Source: an uncultured Pseudomonadota bacterium
Lineage (GTDB): Bacteria; Pseudomonadota; Alphaproteobacteria; Rs-D84
Direction: 5' to 3'
NCBI GenBank assembly: GCA_902774285.1
Contig: CACYHO010000001.1
Location: 137,303 to 201,302 of the forward strand
DNA: 64,000 nt
Position numbers and translations under genes: made by a program. A model generated the notes under the pieces. It did not search any database. It was not told the DNA's origin and saw only the letters and a program-made list of their open reading frames with translations. Shown here one piece after another: positions 7,599 to 15,973 of the stretch; position 1 is the first letter of the stretch, and every line of letters begins with the position of its first letter.

Positions 7599-8855
7599 CT
7601 ATTCGTTACGCAGTGTTTCAACTGGATCTGTATTTGCCGCACGCCATGCCGGATACAATGTTGCCAAGAACGCCAAAGCAATTGCAATTACTGCAATACT
7701 TACAACTGTTGAAGGCACTAATTTAGATGGCAATTCAGACAAAGAATATAATTGCGCCGGGAACAAATCACGACCGGTAATAAACTGGAAGAATTTTCTT
7801 ATTGGTTCAATATATATCGCCATTAATACACCAAAGAAAGTCCCGAATACTGCGCCAATAATACCAATTGAAGTCCCAGACAATATGAATATTTTCATCA
7901 TAGATTTACGCGACACACCAAATGTTCGTAACACAGCAATATCTTTGTTTTTATCTTTAACCAACATAACCAAAGAAGAAATTATGTTGAACGCAGCAAC
8001 GATAACTATTAACAATAAAATCAAAAACATAACACTGGATTCAACCTGAAGTGCACCAACAAATCCACGATTCAAATCACGCCAATCACGAATAACAAAA
8101 CCTTCTGGTAATAATGCATCAAGTGCCTTTACAACCGTTTCGCTTTCTTCTGCATCGCTTAAGAATAAATCAATATGTGTTACAGAATTTTCAATATTCA
8201 AATATTTTTGTGCTGTGGATAATGGCATAAATATATAACCATTATCATATTCATACATACCAATAAAGAACGAAGAAACAACAGGGTACGCCATAATACG
8301 CGGCATCGTTCCAAAAGGTGTCGCAGTTCCACCATTGGCAGAAATCAAAGATACTTTATCACCAGATGTTACTTGTAATGCACGCGATAAAGAAGAACCA
8401 ATTATCAATTCGCCATCTTTAACACTGTCTAACTTTTTGCCATATATTCGTGTCCCTGTTGCTGTCTTTGAAATTAAATCAGGCATACGAATACCACGAA
8501 CAATTGCACCGGAATTGTTTCCATTTGCGGACGCCATTACCTGCCCTTCGGCAATCGGAACTATTGATGTTGCATATTTTGCAACAACTTTATTTTGGCG
8601 CATTTTATCAATCAAGAAATCATAATCTGAAATCGTTCCATTTTGATGATATACAACAACATGACCATTCATACCAATAATACGTGAAAGCAAAGTATCA
8701 TGAAATCCGCCCATCACAGACATCACAACAATTAAAGTTGCAACACCCAATGTAATTCCAATCAAAGACACCCACGAAACAACAGAACCAAATCCGCGTT
8801 TTTTTGCACGCAAATATCTGAAAGCTATCTTTTTTTCTAATGCACTAAACAACAT
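7599..8855 (-). CDS. lolC: LolC/LolE-family lipoprotein-releasing permease
   Basis: The 418-residue permease has the MacB/FtsX layout: one N-terminal membrane helix (residues 25-50, with GVATLIVVMSVMGGF), a large periplasmic domain, and three C-terminal helices (about 270-410). The N-terminal RYLRAKKRGFGSVVSWVSLIGI block is characteristic of LolC/LolE. Only one permease gene is present, consistent with alphaproteobacteria that use a single LolF-type homodimer rather than LolC plus LolE. It is 11 bp behind a secretin lipoprotein gene, a cargo that itself needs Lol sorting. Confidence 0.9.
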   Translation of the reverse strand: MLFSALEKKIAFRYLRAKKRGFGSVVSWVSLIGITLGVATLIVVMSVMGGFHDTLLSRIIGMNGHVVVYHQNGTISDYDFLIDKMRQNKVVAKYATSIVPIAEGQVMASANGNNSGAIVRGIRMPDLISKTATGTRIYGKKLDSVKDGELIIGSSLSRALQVTSGDKVSLISANGGTATPFGTMPRIMAYPVVSSFFIGMYEYDNGYIFMPLSTAQKYLNIENSVTHIDLFLSDAEESETVVKALDALLPEGFVIRDWRDLNRGFVGALQVESSVMFLILLLIVIVAAFNIISSLVMLVKDKNKDIAVLRTFGVSRKSMMKIFILSGTSIGIIGAVFGTFFGVLMAIYIEPIRKFFQFITGRDLFPAQLYSLSELPSKLVPSTVVSIAVIAIALAFLATLYPAWRAANTDPVETLRNE

Positions 8856-8866
8856 ACTTTACCCCA

Positions 8867-10195
8867 TTATTGATTCAAGAAATCACGCAATTCGTCACCA
8901 CTTAACGTTTTGCTAGAATTATCAGCATCAACAATAGATATTAAACGTGGCGACATAAATACAACCAATTCTGCAAATGGTGAAATCAATGTTTCAGGTG
9001 TTGTGACAAACGAATGTGTTGGGATACCAACAATCACATAATTATCCCCAACATTAGATGGTATCTTAAACGAAGACAATTCACCGTTTGTTGTTGATAA
9101 CACAATCTTTGCATCTATCTTTTTATAACCACCGTAATTGCCATATGTCCCTGTTGCACCAATTATCAAATCTGTTTCCAGTCTGTCTTCTTTACCGCAT
9201 TGACCGATATCAAATCTTGATTGCCAACCGTTTGGTATTGCAAATGTTCCCTGTGATACCAAAACCATATTGGCCTGTTGTGATATAAATTCTTGCAATG
9301 TCTTTGTGTTAATTTCAGGACTTACCACCAAAGCACGTCCAACAACCCCAGGTATCGACATACGAATATTATTTTCCCCAAATGCAGGTAACATATTCAT
9401 CCAAACAATAGGATTGTCGGTTTTTGGATAAACACGATAAACATCTATATCCCATGCTAAAACATATTTTTTAGAACCAACATCAGCAATTATTTTGGAA
9501 ACTTCGCGTTCTGTTTGATAATTACCTTCAAAAACCACTGTTTTGTCTTGCCAGTTAACCAATAAATTTCGAACATCTGCACCACGCATTGCGTCTAAAA
9601 TGGCCATTATCATTGTTTCATCTTTTGGCATTTTGATCATCCACTTACCATTACCTGTTAAATGAATTTCGCCAAATTCTGCATCATACGAATAATATAC
9701 ACGCCCCAATTTTGCCATTAATTCAACCGCATCTGCCAAAGAACTTGTTGAAATTGTACCAGAAATCTTTTCAAACGTTGCCTGATCTTCAATTACAGAA
9801 ATATCTGTATCTTCCAACAACTTTTCCAAAGCATCCTTGACATACATTCTTTTGAAATCGTAATCAGAAACCTTTAAATCAGGTAATGCGTCACCAGTAT
9901 TTAACCTAACGATTTCTATTTTTTCTTCCGGAACAACCGTTACAACACTTTGATTATCCCAATTTACAGAACATCTTTTTGGTAAATCAAGTGCAAATCT
10001 TTGCGCCGTATCAGTTGTAAGTGCTGCTTTCTTTGGGAAAATAGGCACAGAATTTTCATCGATTACTGTATTTTCAACAACATTCACTGTATCATAAAGT
10101 GGTACATACTGCTGACGATTTGCACAACCAGAAATAATCATTGCGCACAGTATTCCGCATAAAACGATAGTTTTTTTGATATTGTTTTGTGCCAT
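8867..10195 (-). CDS. Type IVb pilus secretin, PilN-like outer-membrane lipoprotein
   Basis: Secretins form the outer-membrane gate for type IV pili or type II secretion. The 442-residue protein has a lipoprotein signal with lipobox ISGC at residues 21-24, a helical/strand N-domain (DALEKLLEDTDISVIED, about 130), a middle N1-like region (MIMAILDAMRGADVRNLL), and a C-terminal part ending VGDNYVIVGIPTHS..SPFAELVVFMSPRLI that resembles the secretin beta-barrel. Lipoprotein secretins of this size are typical of type IVb systems such as R64 PilN and BfpB. The other pilus genes are 17 kb away on the same strand. Secretin is fairly sure, the subtype inferred. Confidence 0.65.
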   Translation of the reverse strand: MAQNNIKKTIVLCGILCAMIISGCANRQQYVPLYDTVNVVENTVIDENSVPIFPKKAALTTDTAQRFALDLPKRCSVNWDNQSVVTVVPEEKIEIVRLNTGDALPDLKVSDYDFKRMYVKDALEKLLEDTDISVIEDQATFEKISGTISTSSLADAVELMAKLGRVYYSYDAEFGEIHLTGNGKWMIKMPKDETMIMAILDAMRGADVRNLLVNWQDKTVVFEGNYQTEREVSKIIADVGSKKYVLAWDIDVYRVYPKTDNPIVWMNMLPAFGENNIRMSIPGVVGRALVVSPEINTKTLQEFISQQANMVLVSQGTFAIPNGWQSRFDIGQCGKEDRLETDLIIGATGTYGNYGGYKKIDAKIVLSTTNGELSSFKIPSNVGDNYVIVGIPTHSFVTTPETLISPFAELVVFMSPRLISIVDADNSSKTLSGDELRDFLNQ

Positions 10196-10230
10196 TTTTC
10201 TTCCTTTTTTTATCTTTATCTTTTATGATA

Positions 10231-10557
10231 TTAATCAATATTCATAATTTTTTCAAATTCTTCTAGCGTCATTTCGTAAATAGGTTTTTGGTTTGGTGTT
10301 ACCAAATCTTTTACATTTTCAAATTGTTTTTCAAACAAACTCACCGCATCCATGACATTTGCATCAATTTTGATACCAGCCTTTTTAAGCCTGTTTCCAT
10401 ATTCAACAATATATTCCAAAACATCAGCCGCAAAAAAACGTCCAACATAATTTTCCAGCGCAATTCCGCCTTTTTCTACGCAAATTGCGGATAAAATTTG
10501 TGACATTTCGTTGTAAAAATTAGCCAATTTTATATAATTTTGAACACTTATTGCCAT
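10231..10557 (-). CDS. Hypothetical protein, 108 residues
   Basis: No family is recognised. The protein is soluble, acidic and predicted mainly helical (YIKLANFYNEMSQILSAICVEKG, VLEYIVEYGNRLKKAG). It is the first gene of the run leading through the secretin to lolC and lolD, 36 bp ahead of the secretin, and could be a small accessory protein of the pilus, but nothing in the sequence proves that. CCAGGGG lies just before the ATG. Confidence 0.55.
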   Translation of the reverse strand: MAISVQNYIKLANFYNEMSQILSAICVEKGGIALENYVGRFFAADVLEYIVEYGNRLKKAGIKIDANVMDAVSLFEKQFENVKDLVTPNQKPIYEMTLEEFEKIMNID

Positions 10558-10632
10558 TGCCTTTCCCCTGGTTTGTTTTTTACATTATAAAAACTATTGC
10601 CACACAAACGCAATTAAATTATAATGTAAAAT

Positions 10633-11013
10633 ATGAAAACAAGATATTTATTTTTATTTCTTGGTTTAGCAGCCTGTGCATCGGCCAATCGTGGCTCTAT
10701 TGATGATGCTACTATATTGAATTGGGAAAACGATGCTGTTACAACAGAACAATTCGTTCGTGATCACAAATCATGCCTTGGTATAAAAGAAACAGGATAC
10801 GTTCCACGATCCAGAATTGCAAAGCTGTTATCACCAAATCAAAGCACACAAATGCCAGATTGGGACGGCCTTTGGGTGACATTTCAATCTAATGAATACA
10901 AGGATGTAGGCCAACGCGCATTGCTTTCTGTTCCACCTAACACAGCATCCAAGACCGTTGGTTATTACCGTAAGTGTATGTTAAGACGCGGTTATTTGCT
11001 TCGCGCAAAATAA
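10633..11013 (+). CDS. Small lipoprotein, unknown function
   Basis: The 126-residue protein starts with the lipoprotein signal MKTRYLFLFLGLAACAS (lipobox LAAC). The mature part has three more Cys residues and several aromatic and basic residues (DWDGLWVTFQSNEY, YYRKCMLRRGYLLRAK) and may be a small periplasmic domain. It is upstream of ftsQ on the same strand but ftsQ has its own promoter in the 50-bp gap. No known family. Confidence 0.65.
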   Translation: MKTRYLFLFLGLAACASANRGSIDDATILNWENDAVTTEQFVRDHKSCLGIKETGYVPRSRIAKLLSPNQSTQMPDWDGLWVTFQSNEYKDVGQRALLSVPPNTASKTVGYYRKCMLRRGYLLRAK

Positions 11014-11025
11014 AATACTTGTTTG

Positions 11026-11054
11026 TTGGTTATTTCTCAAAAATATGATATAAT
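11026..11054 (+). promoter_or_regulatory. Promoter of ftsQ-ftsA/rpe
   Basis: TTGGTT, 17 bp, TATAAT. The predicted start is about 3 nt before the ftsQ ATG at 11064, so the message would be nearly leaderless and no ribosome-binding site is seen. Confidence 0.65.
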
Positions 11055-11063
11055 GTTACCGTT

Positions 11064-11753
11064 ATGAAAAAGTCCATATTCTTTTGGTTGTATTTTGTCG
11101 CGTCAATTATATTGGCCGTGTATTTTTCGACCCGTATTATAACCAGCATTATGGGACGTGGACCGGTTTCAAATGTAAAACAAATATCCATACTTACCGA
11201 TTCTAAGGATACAGATTTTGAATCTATACGTTTGGCACTTGGCATAAACAGCGGTGCAAACATAAAATCTGTTGATTTACACCAAATAAACAACAATATT
11301 TCAAAGATACCTGGTATAAAAAATTCAGCTGTTAGAAGATTGGCAAATGGTAACATTGTTGTAAAAGTTCAAAAACACAAGGTTGCTGCTCAATGGAGTG
11401 ACGGAAAATACTATTATCCATTATCAACAGATGGCACAAAAATAGATACACCTTCAACTGAACGCGACGAAAACACAATTGTTTTTCATGGGGCAATTCC
11501 TGAAAACTTAACAGATATAGTAAGTGGTGTTTCTGGAATATCAGAATATATAGATTATATGAACATGGTTGAATCGCGTCGTTGGAATATTCATACCAAA
11601 AACGGTATAATAATATACCTGCCAGAAGATAATCCTAATATTGCTGTAAATAAAATAAGCCTGTTAAATCAGACACACAAAATATTGTCCCGTAATATTG
11701 AAATAATTGATATGCGTGATAATGCAAGAATTTTAGTTAAAACAAGAAAATGA
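11064..11753 (+). CDS. ftsQ: Cell division protein FtsQ
   Basis: FtsQ is a bitopic divisome protein linking early and late division proteins. This 229-residue copy has a short cytoplasmic N-terminus, one membrane helix (about 4-22) and a POTRA-like domain (about 45-105) with the typical SVDLHQINNNISKIPGIKNSAVRR stretch and the NGNIVVKVQKHKVAAQW strand, followed by the beta domain. It overlaps the next gene by the 4-bp ATGA, indicating translational coupling to ftsA, the usual order in proteobacteria. Divergent but recognisable. Confidence 0.87.
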   Translation: MKKSIFFWLYFVASIILAVYFSTRIITSIMGRGPVSNVKQISILTDSKDTDFESIRLALGINSGANIKSVDLHQINNNISKIPGIKNSAVRRLANGNIVVKVQKHKVAAQWSDGKYYYPLSTDGTKIDTPSTERDENTIVFHGAIPENLTDIVSGVSGISEYIDYMNMVESRRWNIHTKNGIIIYLPEDNPNIAVNKISLLNQTHKILSRNIEIIDMRDNARILVKTRK

Positions 11754-13534
11754 AACTTTCTAATTCGTCTTTTTTGTGCCTTGATATTGGAACCTATGGT
11801 GTCAGAGGACTTGCACATTCTATACGCGATGCTAAAATTTCTAAATCCGCAATGCATGTTGTCAAAAACACAGATACATTATTTGCACTTAAAAGTGTCA
11901 TAGATGAATTGGAACAACAATTAAACACACATTTTAATTCTGCATTTATTACTGGAAATTTTGGAAAAGCCGATTTTAAAACTGTATCAGATACTATATT
12001 TTGGAAAGACGAACATAAAATTAATGAATTAGATTTGCGGCATCAAATTGCAAAAATAAAGGCCCCCGAAGGTTTTTATGCTATGCATATAATCCCTGTT
12101 TTTTACGGCACACAAAACATAAAAAACATCAGCAATTCACCAATTGGGCATATTGATACACAATTAAAATCTATATTCAGTGTAATTTCATACGAAACAG
12201 AAAAGACAAAAGAAATATCCGATATTCTGCGTCATGCACATATTCAATCAAGTGGCTTTTTGGACCCAACTTTTTTACAAAATACGATCTACAGAAAACC
12301 GAATGAAAAAATATTGTTTATTGATTTAGGTGACGAATTTACAACTGTTTCTATTTGGACAATGCGCGGTCCATTGTATTTTAATAAAATAGAATTTGGT
12401 GGGCATGATATTACTGATGCAATAGCTTCGGGTTTAAACATCAGAACAGCAGATGCAGATACATTAAAAACATCAGTGGCAAACGCAACCCCAAATGAAA
12501 TGGACAGATTTACACCAGCAGATTCATCTGAAAAGTTTGCTTCTTTTTCGCGTGCAGATATTAACGATATATTTATTCCGACATTAAAAGAATTAATTGC
12601 GACAATATATGAACAATCTCAAAAATATATTGAACAATATAAACCAGAAAAAATCATTCTGACTGGCGGTGGCGCAACAATCAATAACATCGATACAATC
12701 TTTGAACGCGTGTTTAAATTACCAATAGATAATCTTGGTGACAATGCTTCAATCAACGCATTATCTGAATATATTTGGAATACTTATTTACCAGAAAGAA
12801 ATGCATATATTGCAAAACAAGAAAAGATTCTGAACATACTTGATAAAATAACAAATATATTCAAAAGAAAAAAGAAACTAAAGAAGAGAAAATTTATACC
12901 TATTATGCCAAGCACTCTTTGCTTTAACATGAATGATATGACCACATATTCCATGTTTGCAAGCGCTGGTATATCTATGATACACGTTGATATAATGGAT
13001 GGTTTTTATGTTGATAAAATTGCTGGCGGTGTGAATGAATTAGCAAGCATAAGATCAAAAACAAAATCTCATTTGCACGTACATTTAATGACAGAAAGTC
13101 CATCTGTTTGGGCGCGAGATGTTATAAATGCTGGCGCAGATACGGTTATAATTTCAACAAATACATCTGGTGTAAAAAATGCTATTAAAATCGTAAAAGA
13201 TGCCGGCAAACGCGTTGGCATCGCACTTAACCCAGAATCAAATGTTGAAATATTAATACCTATATTAAAACAAATCGACGAAGTTATGTTAATGGCCGTG
13301 AAACCAGGTGCTGCCGGTCAAGAATTTGATGAAAACATTTTACAAAAAATAAAAACATTAAATTATACACGCAAAAAACACAGTCTAAAATATTTAATAA
13401 GTGTTGATGGTGGTATAAACCCAGAAACAGCAAAACTTTGTTGGAACGCCGGTGCCGATTTATTGGTAAGCGGTTCATATCTTGCAAACGCAACCGATTT
13501 TCCATTGGCAGTTCAAAATTTATTGAATCACTAA
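11750..13534 (+). CDS. ftsA-rpe: FtsA fused in frame to ribulose-phosphate 3-epimerase (FtsA-Rpe)
   Basis: Residues 1-385 are a divergent actin-like FtsA, the membrane tether of FtsZ: LDIGTYGVRG (about 7), IDLGDEFTTVSIW (about 192), ILTGGGATINNID (about 303) and an amphipathic, Lys-rich helix NILDKITNIFKRKKK (about 362-376) that matches FtsA's membrane-targeting sequence. With no linker, residues 380-594 are a full epimerase barrel that interconverts ribulose-5-P and xylulose-5-P: MPSTLCF, IHVDIMDG, HVHLM, MAVKPGAAGQ and SVDGGIN, keeping both acid-base Asp and the metal-binding His/Asp. The first barrel strand (KFIPIMPSTL) begins before Met386, so an internal start would cut it. The usual MSVNPGFGGQ reads MAVKPGAAGQ, so a related sugar-phosphate epimerase is possible. 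No ftsZ follows. Confidence 0.85.
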   Translation: MKLSNSSFLCLDIGTYGVRGLAHSIRDAKISKSAMHVVKNTDTLFALKSVIDELEQQLNTHFNSAFITGNFGKADFKTVSDTIFWKDEHKINELDLRHQIAKIKAPEGFYAMHIIPVFYGTQNIKNISNSPIGHIDTQLKSIFSVISYETEKTKEISDILRHAHIQSSGFLDPTFLQNTIYRKPNEKILFIDLGDEFTTVSIWTMRGPLYFNKIEFGGHDITDAIASGLNIRTADADTLKTSVANATPNEMDRFTPADSSEKFASFSRADINDIFIPTLKELIATIYEQSQKYIEQYKPEKIILTGGGATINNIDTIFERVFKLPIDNLGDNASINALSEYIWNTYLPERNAYIAKQEKILNILDKITNIFKRKKKLKKRKFIPIMPSTLCFNMNDMTTYSMFASAGISMIHVDIMDGFYVDKIAGGVNELASIRSKTKSHLHVHLMTESPSVWARDVINAGADTVIISTNTSGVKNAIKIVKDAGKRVGIALNPESNVEILIPILKQIDEVMLMAVKPGAAGQEFDENILQKIKTLNYTRKKHSLKYLISVDGGINPETAKLCWNAGADLLVSGSYLANATDFPLAVQNLLNH

Positions 13535-13918
13535 TTTACGCCCATCGCCATTTTGTGTTATATAAATATGAATTGTGTTTTCTGGTAAAATGTCTTTTGC
13601 GATATCCGGCCATTCAATTAAAGTAATATCATTATCAATTGCATATTGCAGGCCTATTTCTTCCAATTCTGATACATCACATATTCTGTATAAATCAAAG
13701 TGCGATATACCATCATAATTTTGAACAAGTGTAAATGTAGGACTTGGCACAACTGTATCAGTCCCACGCAAAGTTTTGATTATTGTACGGGCAATTTCAC
13801 TTTTACCCATACCCAAATCACCATGCAAAGCAACTGTAATCGGCGCATGTAAAGTATTTGCAAAATCACGCGCCCATTTATGTGTTTCTTCAATACTATT
13901 TAATATATATTCTTTCAT
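13520..13918 (-). CDS. tsaE: TsaE, tRNA t6A synthesis ATPase
   Basis: TsaE is the small P-loop ATPase needed with TsaB, TsaC and TsaD to make N6-threonylcarbamoyladenosine in tRNAs. The 132-residue protein has Walker A HGDLGMGKSE (about 34), VPSPTFTLVQNY (about 60), FDLYRI (about 75) and ITLIEWPD (about 98), all family motifs. The start at 13918 is chosen because it lies 1 bp behind the uvrB stop. Its 3' end overlaps the converging ftsA-rpe gene by 15 bp. Confidence 0.92.
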   Translation of the reverse strand: MKEYILNSIEETHKWARDFANTLHAPITVALHGDLGMGKSEIARTIIKTLRGTDTVVPSPTFTLVQNYDGISHFDLYRICDVSELEEIGLQYAIDNDITLIEWPDIAKDILPENTIHIYITQNGDGRKLVIQ

Positions 13919-13919
13919 C

Positions 13920-15929
13920 TTATTCCACCAATAATAAATCATCTTCAAGTGCGTGTATAAGGTCACGAATCTGTGCAGCCTGTTCAAATTCTAAATTCTC
14001 TGCATGCTTTTGCATTGTCTTTGTCAAAGCCTTGATTTCTTTACGCAAAGATTCTGCATCCATAACACCACCATCTTTACTGTAAACAAATTTTTTGGTT
14101 TTGTCAGTTTTTTCTTCTTTTTCTTTAACTTCATCAAATACAGATTTAGATATGGTTTTTGGTGTTATACCGTGTTCTTGGTTATACTTTTCCTGTTTTT
14201 CACGACGACGCGCAGTTTCGTCCAGCGCAGCACGCATAGATTCCGTCACAGTATCACCATATAAAATTACACGACCATTTGCATTACGTGCCGCGCGCCC
14301 TATGGTTTGAATCAACGAACGCGTTGAACGTAAAAAACCTTCTTTATCGGCATCCATAATTGCAACCAATTCACATTCTGGAACATCCAATCCTTCACGT
14401 AATAAATTTATACCAACCAATACATCGTATTTACCCAATCTTAAATCACGTAGTAAATCTATACGTTCCAAAGTTTCAATATCAGAATGCAAATAGCGCG
14501 CACGAACACCATTTTCAACAAAATAGTCTGTTAACTGTTCGGCCATCTTTTTGGTTAATGTTGTAACGATAACGCGGCCCTTTGTTTTTTTCACTTCATA
14601 TAACAAATCATCAACTTGATGCTGGGTTGGACGCACTTCACATATTGGATCCAAAAGCCCTGTCGGACGAATAACCTGTTCGCTTACAATACCGTTTGAT
14701 TGTTCCAGTTCCCATGTGGCAGGTGTAGCAGACACAAATATAGTTTGCGGACGCAACATATCCCATTCTTCAAAAGTTAATGGACGATTATCAACACACG
14801 AAGGTAATCTGAAACCATATTGAGCCAAAGTTTCTTTACGCGCCCTGTCCCCACGTGACATAGCACCAATTTGCGGAACAGTCACATGGCTTTCGTCTAA
14901 AAATAAAATCGCATCTTTTGGTAAATATTCAAACAAAGTTGGTGGTGGCTGTCCAGGCAAACGTCCAGTTAAATATCTTGAATAGTTTTCAATACCACGA
15001 CAAGTTCCTGTCGATTCCATCATTTCTATATCAAAGTTCACACGTTCGCGTAATCTTTGTTCTTCAACATATTTCATATTATCATGAAAATACTTTAAAC
15101 GTTCATATAAATCTTGTCTGATTTGACCTATTGCTTGCAAAATCGAAGGCATAGGTGTCGCATAATGAGTATTAGGATAAACAACTATGCGATCTAATTT
15201 ATGTAATTTTCCACCAGTCAAAGTGTCAAATTCCCATATTTCATCAATTTCATCACCAAAAAAAGATAATTTCCACGCCCTGTCTTGTGAATGTGATGGA
15301 AATATATCAAGTGTATCGCCACGCGCACGGAATTCGCCACGCGAAAATCCCATATCGTTTCTTTTGTATTGAATATCGACCAGCGCACGCATTACATCTT
15401 TTTCTGATATTTTGTCCCCGGCTTTTAAAACTAACTTCATTTCAGCATATTGTTCTGGGGCCCCAATTCCATAAATAGAAGATACAGACGAAACAACTAT
15501 AACATCTTTTTCTTCCAACATTGCACGCGTGGCGCTATGACGCATACGATCCAATTGTTCGTTTATAGAGGCATCTTTGTCTATATAAGTATCTGTTGTT
15601 GGAACATAGGCTTCAGGTTGATAATAATCATAAAAAGACACAAAATATTCAACATGATTGTGTGGAAAAAATGACTTCATTTCTGTATATAATTGCGCTG
15701 CTAATATTTTATTAGGCGCCATAATCATTGTTGGACGACCTAGTTTCTGAATAACATTGGCCATTGTGAAAGTCTTACCTGAACCAGTTACCCCCAACAA
15801 AACCTGGGATTTGCGTCCATCTTGAATCCCTTGGACCAATTCAGAAATGGCCGTTGGCTGATCCCCCATCGGTCCAAAATCAGATTCCAATGTAAAAATA
15901 CTTTCTGTGTTCTTCATTTTTTTATTCAC
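13920..15929 (-). CDS. uvrB: UvrB, excision nuclease subunit B
   Basis: UvrB verifies DNA damage handed over by UvrA and recruits UvrC. The 669-residue protein is full length: helicase motif [16 protein letters not shown] (about 45), the beta-hairpin YYQPEAYVP (about 100), DESHV (about 345), the helicase C-terminal part with [13 protein letters not shown] and QTIGRAARN (about 545), and a UVR domain at the end ([22 protein letters not shown]) for contact with UvrC. Either the GTG at 15929 or the ATG four codons later could start it; AAGG lies close to the GTG. tsaE follows in the same operon. Confidence 0.96.
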   Translation of the reverse strand: MNKKMKNTESIFTLESDFGPMGDQPTAISELVQGIQDGRKSQVLLGVTGSGKTFTMANVIQKLGRPTMIMAPNKILAAQLYTEMKSFFPHNHVEYFVSFYDYYQPEAYVPTTDTYIDKDASINEQLDRMRHSATRAMLEEKDVIVVSSVSSIYGIGAPEQYAEMKLVLKAGDKISEKDVMRALVDIQYKRNDMGFSRGEFRARGDTLDIFPSHSQDRAWKLSFFGDEIDEIWEFDTLTGGKLHKLDRIVVYPNTHYATPMPSILQAIGQIRQDLYERLKYFHDNMKYVEEQRLRERVNFDIEMMESTGTCRGIENYSRYLTGRLPGQPPPTLFEYLPKDAILFLDESHVTVPQIGAMSRGDRARKETLAQYGFRLPSCVDNRPLTFEEWDMLRPQTIFVSATPATWELEQSNGIVSEQVIRPTGLLDPICEVRPTQHQVDDLLYEVKKTKGRVIVTTLTKKMAEQLTDYFVENGVRARYLHSDIETLERIDLLRDLRLGKYDVLVGINLLREGLDVPECELVAIMDADKEGFLRSTRSLIQTIGRAARNANGRVILYGDTVTESMRAALDETARRREKQEKYNQEHGITPKTISKSVFDEVKEKEEKTDKTKKFVYSKDGGVMDAESLRKEIKALTKTMQKHAENLEFEQAAQIRDLIHALEDDLLLVE

Positions 15930-15973
15930 ATACCTTAATATAATTCATTATAATAAAAATACAAGGAAAGAGA

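Noticed and set aside
12905-13534. Separate rpe gene starting at Met386 of the FtsA fusion
   Set aside because: A start there would remove half of the first barrel strand, and no well-spaced ribosome site precedes it; the frame is continuous with ftsA.
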